From Branchiostoma floridae (lineage: Eukaryota; Chordata; Leptocardii; Amphioxiformes; Branchiostomatidae), in the NCBI RefSeq assembly GCF_000003815.2, contig NC_049995.1:16485724-16549723 (forward strand): 64,000 bases of DNA, written 5' to 3'. Numbering within the stretch: the first letter of the stretch is position 1; each line of letters opens with the position of its first letter. Positions 36,040-64,000 of the stretch are shown here, piece by piece. Under the pieces are notes generated by a model, which ran no database searches, had not been told where the DNA came from, and saw only the letters and a list, made by a program, of their open reading frames with translations. A program made the translations under genes and the position numbers.

Positions 36040-38005
36040 AACAGGGATTACAACTCGGAATGCTCTCAAACAAACAAGCAAACCCCTTTACTATGATGCT
36101 GTTTTGAGAACCATGTTACTTGGTCACCACCCAAACTCTCAACTACATTTTTGTTATTGGGTGGGCCGACTACTCTTTGTAGCCAGGGGCTGAATTGCAA
36201 AAAGCTTACAAAAGGCGGGGCTAAATCGCAAGGGTCTGGAGCGAGCTGCCATTCGGCGCCACTCAGGTGACCTCAGTACGACAGTAATTGCCCCAGGTGC
36301 GGCCAGAAACTGTAAGGTTTTGAACCACTCACATCGCACCGTCGCACGTGTGGCGGGTTCTTTTAGTTGAATTATAATTCATATGCCAAATGTTTTCTTC
36401 GGGTGCTGGAATTATTGGCTGGGAAGCGATCAGAGAAGGGCACAGAGCTAGAATTAGATTCATAACAGGCGATAGCTAACTGATCACATAAAGTCAGTAT
36501 GAGTGCGTGGGCACCTCTAAAGTTGAAAATGCTCAAGCAAGTTACAATGCAAACTACTATGAAGCCTCAAAGGCTGTTGCCTCTGTTACTAGTTATCACA
36601 TATATGATATTGTACATAAACATCTTATAATGGTGTATACGACAATGAGCCAAATGTACACTGTACATTTGTACTCTGTACGTGTATATACTGAAATTTG
36701 CAATTGATAATGTAAGTACGGTAAGAGTAAGATAGGTCCATGCATGTGTTATATTGATAGCCAAGAAACATTTCAAAGATTTTGTGAGTCTTGCTTTCTT
36801 ACTTGACTCAGAACTACAGACTGATGTAATGTTACACTATAAGGGTCATCGTAAATTTGACCTTTCACCTGAGGTAAGATGGTCCATGATTGGTGGATTG
36901 CAGTCTAAGATCGTCTGTGATTGGTTGGAACGATTTCTTCAGAGTCTGAAGCTAAATTTGACCTTGTTGAAAATTTGAACAGCTTAGAAACAATTTCATA
37001 AAGAAACTTTTGAAAGAGAAATGTTTAAAGAAATAACATTTAAAGATACCTTTTCGCCCACTCGAAACAGCAGAAAAACTGAGTTTGGTTTTGATATAAG
37101 AAAGACCTGTACACTAATGTCTTAAACTCATTACTAATGTCCAATGTATATTCAATGTTAGATATATTGATAAATGGTAAATAAGCTTTAACAATGTACC
37201 CTATGGACCATGCTGTGAATATGTGAAGCAATGATGAATTTATGTCATGGAATAAACACACGGTTTTAAGGGACTTTGTGGTCATGTTTTTATTAGTTTT
37301 CCTTTTTACTTAGTGTTTGAATACTTTGTGCTGTTCCAAGGAACTATTCCTCTTAGATTCCCATTGGTGATTATATCACTTTCCTATTCTTCCTCGAGTT
37401 TTCCTATATATTACTTATTTGTGGTGTTTTGTATTAAACATTCTATAATAACTAGATACGAGGCCGTTGCTGGGGCTTTCAATGATAACTTCAATGATAT
37501 AGTCCCACAGCCTGTCACACATAGCCGGCCATGGCCTTCCGACCTTCTCCAGACCATGTCATATGTACATATAGCTGATCATTGGTTTGAGATTTGTCAA
37601 CAACCTAGGCCTAGAGATAAACAAATACCTGTACCTATCTATAATTGGCAAATAGGGTGATGTAACGTTTGAAGTCCATACAATGTAGATATTAGTAATC
37701 GATCGTCCAAGCTCTGCCCCTTGCAAACGAGTTGTGGACCCCCGATCAGAGAACAGCGGATACTCACAACAAGGTGAGTAGATACCTTAGTAACCCTAAT
37801 GAATTCCAAATTTTCCACAGTATTTTACAGATATGCTTATCTGATACAGTGAATGCCAACACCGTGGATATCTGTCTCTTACGTGCAGCACTACGTATAC
37901 CATATCGATTGTGTCACTTGTTGTGTTCCTGCTAATAATTACGTAACGTTACAAGTAATTGATACCCCTGCATCTGATATTCGTGAATTAGAAAAATCAT
38001 GACAA

Positions 38006-38065
<60 letters not shown>

Positions 38066-38421
38066 ATTAATAGAGAGATAGAATGAGGGTCATCGGGAGA
38101 GATGGAGAGTTTATAAATTTGTACCGCAAATTTGTGCTGTCACGCGTTTTACTGCCTGGACAAAGTTTTTATTCCTAAAGCTGAATGTAAGGATTCAACT
38201 GTTAAAAGGCTCTGAGCATCTCGACAATCTATTTAATCTAGAAAACTCGAAGACTTGCATCGATTTGAATATTTGGGAAAATCACGAGAGGTACAGCAAA
38301 TAGCCAGATATTTACATTGTGCGAGTTCAATGACGACCTTTGCGACACTTTTAAGGAGGGTAAAACTGATCAATAAGTTAGAGTATAAAGCGCGACTAAA
38401 AGCTCCAGAGTTCAGTAGTGC
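36040..38421. other. Intergenic region PI4KB to SRCR gene
   Basis: Mostly unannotated AT-rich sequence. About 36160-36360 has a GC-rich block with GGTTTTGAACCACTCACATCGC that may be a decayed tRNA-derived SINE in minus orientation. 38009-38066 is a (TA)n(TG)n microsatellite. No supported gene was seen. Confidence 0.4.
38009..38066. repeat. (TA)n(TG)n microsatellite
   Basis: About 21 TA repeats followed by several TG repeats. Confidence 0.95.
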
Positions 38422-38964
38422 ATGACCTCAGTCGTACCAAGGACGTTATATGAGAGAATGTCCTTGGTCGTACCGTTCGAAGAACCAAAACTACGAAAGC
38501 CCAAAACAACATCCTCAGGAAATGATTTCCTTTTATCTTTTAAAGTTCGATTCAAGTCGAGAAAAAAGGTTATTATTACAGCTATTACGTCGATGAAGGT
38601 TAGACATCCAGGTAATAAGATATGTCAAAAAGCAGTTATTCAAGCAACTGGATATGATTTTGGTCAGACGTTTCAGATAGCACCCACTGTTGGTAGAGCG
38701 TACGAAAGCCCCAAACGACACGAATCCATTTCAAAACCCATTTCCCACCACACCAAGGCGGTGGAATTCTACCCTCGCCGCGGCAGAATTTTCCTACCTT
38801 GCCAAAAAGCCACATCGAGAGGTTTCTCTTCCTTCTCCGTGCGTCAACATCCCTCACAAGAAAGCCTGTCACTGAGTTACGCATCCACGTATCTTCCTGT
38901 CCAACTTTTGCATTTGCAGAGTATAATCATAGTTTCTCCCAGATCACTTCAGAGTCACAGATAA
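38422..38964 (+). CDS. Hypothetical 180-codon open frame
   Basis: An ATG-to-TAA frame of 180 codons, the longest intergenic frame in the window, starts MTSVVPRTLYERM. It is basic and Ser-rich with no recognised domain, signal peptide or membrane segment. It begins inside a small inverted repeat (GTACCAAGGAC at 38435 against GTCCTTGGTCGTAC at 38460) and ends about 90 bp before the SRCR gene start codon, so it may be part of that gene's 5' UTR, a non-coding RNA or a young gene. Evidence for coding is weak. Confidence 0.2.
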   Translation: MTSVVPRTLYERMSLVVPFEEPKLRKPKTTSSGNDFLLSFKVRFKSRKKVIITAITSMKVRHPGNKICQKAVIQATGYDFGQTFQIAPTVGRAYESPKRHESISKPISHHTKAVEFYPRRGRIFLPCQKATSRGFSSFSVRQHPSQESLSLSYASTYLPVQLLHLQSIIIVSPRSLQSHR

Positions 38965-39050
38965 AAGATAGTATCCTTTGTGTCCTTTGTAATTGTACGG
39001 CCTTTATCCTGCAGAAGTCACGTCCTGAGTCCACTCAACAGACGGCAAAG

Positions 39051-43636
<4,586 letters not shown>

Positions 43637-43880
43637 CGTCACAACAACCGAAGCCTTCCACGTGACAACGACCAGCCAATGGCCGCTTCTTGCGTGCCTT
43701 GAAAATGCGCTTTTGTCTAATTTACAGCTTATCAAGTAGAGATAGAAGACGTTAGATCAATAAACCACCTGCAGCAAAAATGATATTCGCAGTTTCAGTC
43801 CATGTTTGAGTCGCGCTTCTTTTTATACTACATCAATTTTCTTTGATCATATCTTTTGCATTTCAAACTTGGTACTTACT

Positions 43881-44085
43881 ATCGAACAATGTCTTCTTCG
43901 TTTCACAACCTTCTGTTAATTCTTCTGTAGATGTTTCGACGACTGTCTGTCACCTTCATCAGTGCAAAAAAAATGAGTATTGGGTCATCAGTACATTTTT
44001 GTATCGATGAAGGTGACAGATAGTCGCCGAAACGTCTACGGAAGAATTAAAAGAAGGTTGTGAAACGAAGAAGACATTGTTCGAT
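43881..44085. repeat. Large inverted repeat (about 80-bp arms)
   Basis: ATCGAACAATGTCTTCTTCG through CACCTTCATC pairs with GATGAAGGTGACAG through CGAAGAAGACATTGTTCGAT. Flanking TTGGTACTTACTA occurs on both sides (from 43869 and from 44115). It resembles 32025-32145. Likely a non-autonomous transposon. Confidence 0.8.
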
Positions 44086-44724
44086 TGATCTACCAACCTG
44101 ATGAAACTATTTACGGTTGGTACTTACTACCCTGGCTACCTACCGTCAGCCAATGAGAAGCCTCCATTTTCTCACGTAGTTTGGGACTATGACAAAATGT
44201 GAGAGTTTCATGCAAATAAAGAAAAAAACTGTTCTAATCATAGTTCTAGTGATGATTTCACCCCAAACTTTGGTTATATTAGAAAGTGTGAGGGATATAC
44301 GCATGTGACCTAATCTGACCAATCCTCACTTATCATGGACCACCTCTATAGAAGCATGTCATATGATAACAGACCAAATGCCAGTCAATCGCAATCAGAA
44401 ACAGGATGGGAGAGAGGATGCATCCCTGCCTTACTCTAGAATTGACACAGAATGGTTCACTCAGACTGTGTACCAAGATTACACAACGCACAAAGTTACG
44501 CGTGTCTTCCTCAGATGAAATATTTACTTGCTATTTTGGGGGTAGTATTATGCAAAACAGTGCGTTTTGAAATGAGCAAAACCATTGCATAAAAAAGAAA
44601 ACTCCATTTAGTCATAATGATTTGTCAAAATGTGCAACAAAATTTCTAGATTTGTGACAATACTGGGCAAATAACTCTTATATTTCGTCTCGCTGAACCA
44701 CTCATTCCCCGAGCTATCCACTGC

Positions 44725-44852
44725 GGCCATCAGCTTACGGTCTCACAGCGTCTTCTAGTAAAAGCTGTCGGTATTGCAGGTTGAGCATTCCCTGCACTTG
44801 CAGTACTGCCTCTTTTTGCTAGGAGGCGCTGTGAGACCATAAGCGGCTGACC
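44725..44852 (+). promoter_or_regulatory. Stem-loop-capable inverted repeat upstream of PFK
   Basis: The arms 44725-44750 (GGCCATCAGCTTACGGTCTC, ACAGCG) and 44827-44852 (CGCTGTGAGACC, GCGGCTGACC) pair with three mismatches around a 76-base loop. The right arm ends 113 bp before the PFK ATG, so it lies in the promoter or 5' UTR. Function unknown. Confidence 0.45.
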
Positions 44853-44965
44853 CCGGCAGGTTGACCTTGCCGAGCCGGGCGAACGTGCAAGGTTGCCCGT
44901 CTGTCGATTCCTCTCCTTCTCCCCGCCCTTTTACTGCTCAAGGAGGCGACTACAACCCACCGAAG

Positions 44966-63392
<18,427 letters not shown>

Positions 63393-63780
63393 GTCAGCTG
63401 TTTGTTTGTTTTTGTTTGTTTGTGGGTATTGTGGTTACCTAGCAACCCTCGCCGGCCTGGCGGGTGGGGCCGAAGTGACGTACATCTTTGAGGAGAGATT
63501 CGGCATGAGAGACCTGCAGGTCAGCTGTTTGTTTGTTTGTTTGTTTGTTAGTTTGTGGGCATTGTGGTTACCTAGCAACCCTTGCCGACCTGGCGGGCCA
63601 AGCCGAAGTGACGTACATCTTCGAGGATAGATTCAGCATGAGAGACCTACAAGTCAGCTGTGTTTGTTTGTTTGTTTGTGGGTACTGTGGTTACCTAGCA
63701 ACCTGGGATGGCGGGCAGAGCAGATGACGCGAACATAGTTGAAGAGAGATTCAGCATGACAGACTTAAAAGTTATCTGTG
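63393..63780 (+). repeat. Three tandem copies of the 3' half of PFK exon 63228-63392 with (GTTT)n linkers
   Basis: Copies at about 63420-63515, 63555-63650 and 63678-63775 repeat GGGTA(C/T)TGTGGTTACCTAGC to AGAGACCTGCAG and then GTCAGCTGT plus a GTTTG run. The first copy encodes [13 protein letters not shown] and [13 protein letters not shown] almost unchanged; later ones decay (the last contains indels). Units are about 135 bp, similar in design to 48106-48375. No AG acceptor precedes the copies. Confidence 0.9.
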
Positions 63781-64000
63781 CAAAATTTCCCATTTCACAG
63801 TGTAGTCAGTTTTAATTTCAGGATTGCCAGAATAAAACCTGAAGCCATTATAGTGGCTTCTCGTGTTAAAAGTGGTTAACAATTGTACCTTACTGTTTGA
63901 CTGGCACTAAAAAGCTATGGATAGTATGATATTACATGTAAGTAGGCAGAGTGTTTATAACCTGAATTGTTGAAAATAGTGTCAATCTTGGAAACACTTG

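Larger units (their letters stand above)
43637..44965. other. Intergenic region SRCR gene to PFK
   Basis: 1.3 kb with AATAAA at 43759-43764 as a plausible SRCR-gene poly(A) signal, a large inverted repeat (43881-44085) and a shorter one near the PFK start (44725-44852). No gene was seen. Confidence 0.5.

Overview
This is an intron-rich, AT-leaning animal nuclear locus. The protein sequences are chordate-like, domain-shuffled SRCR/EGF/C-type-lectin exons are present, and the introns are packed with small inverted-repeat transposons and tRNA-derived SINEs. The best guess is a cephalochordate (amphioxus, Branchiostoma). That is an inference from protein similarity and genome style, not from a marker gene. 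There is one 100-base assembly gap (5107-5206).

Layout. (1) 1-2640: nested transposons, then the last coding exon (1710-1808) and 3' UTR of an unidentified plus-strand gene. (2) 2640-15185, minus strand: a complete STAM gene (14 coding exons, 516 codons plus stop), tail-to-tail with gene 1. (3) About 15960-36040, plus strand: a complete PI4KB gene (a non-coding first exon plus 16 coding exons, 879 codons plus stop), head-to-head with STAM across roughly 0.8 kb of presumptive shared promoter. (4) 39051-43636, plus strand: a secreted multidomain protein (signal peptide, SRCR, three EGF, a degenerate C-type lectin domain, then further EGF-like and Cys-rich modules; 486 codons). Its internal introns are all phase 1. 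(5) 44966 to past the window end, plus strand: a eukaryotic two-half 6-phosphofructokinase (17 coding exons assembled here, plus one alternative exon). It runs from the initiator Met to about residue 618; the rest lies beyond 64000.

Functional picture. STAM (ESCRT-0 endosomal sorting) and PI4KB (Golgi PI4P synthesis) are both membrane-trafficking genes that share a divergent promoter region. The lectin-like secreted protein and PFK look like independent neighbours.

Most striking signal. In PI4KB and PFK, but not seen in STAM or the SRCR gene, pieces of exon edges that carry their own splice acceptor or donor have been tandemly copied into the adjacent intron or 3' UTR at least ten separate times. 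The clearest cases are a seven-copy 94-bp array carrying the acceptor and start of a PI4KB kinase exon, a 40-bp array carrying the donor of PFK exon 9, and three- to four-copy arrays of exon ends joined to (GTTT)n intron starts in PFK. PFK also has a frame-compatible, same-length exon pair (60248-60318 and 60805-60875) that looks mutually exclusive and would swap a nucleotide-loop-like segment of the C-terminal half.
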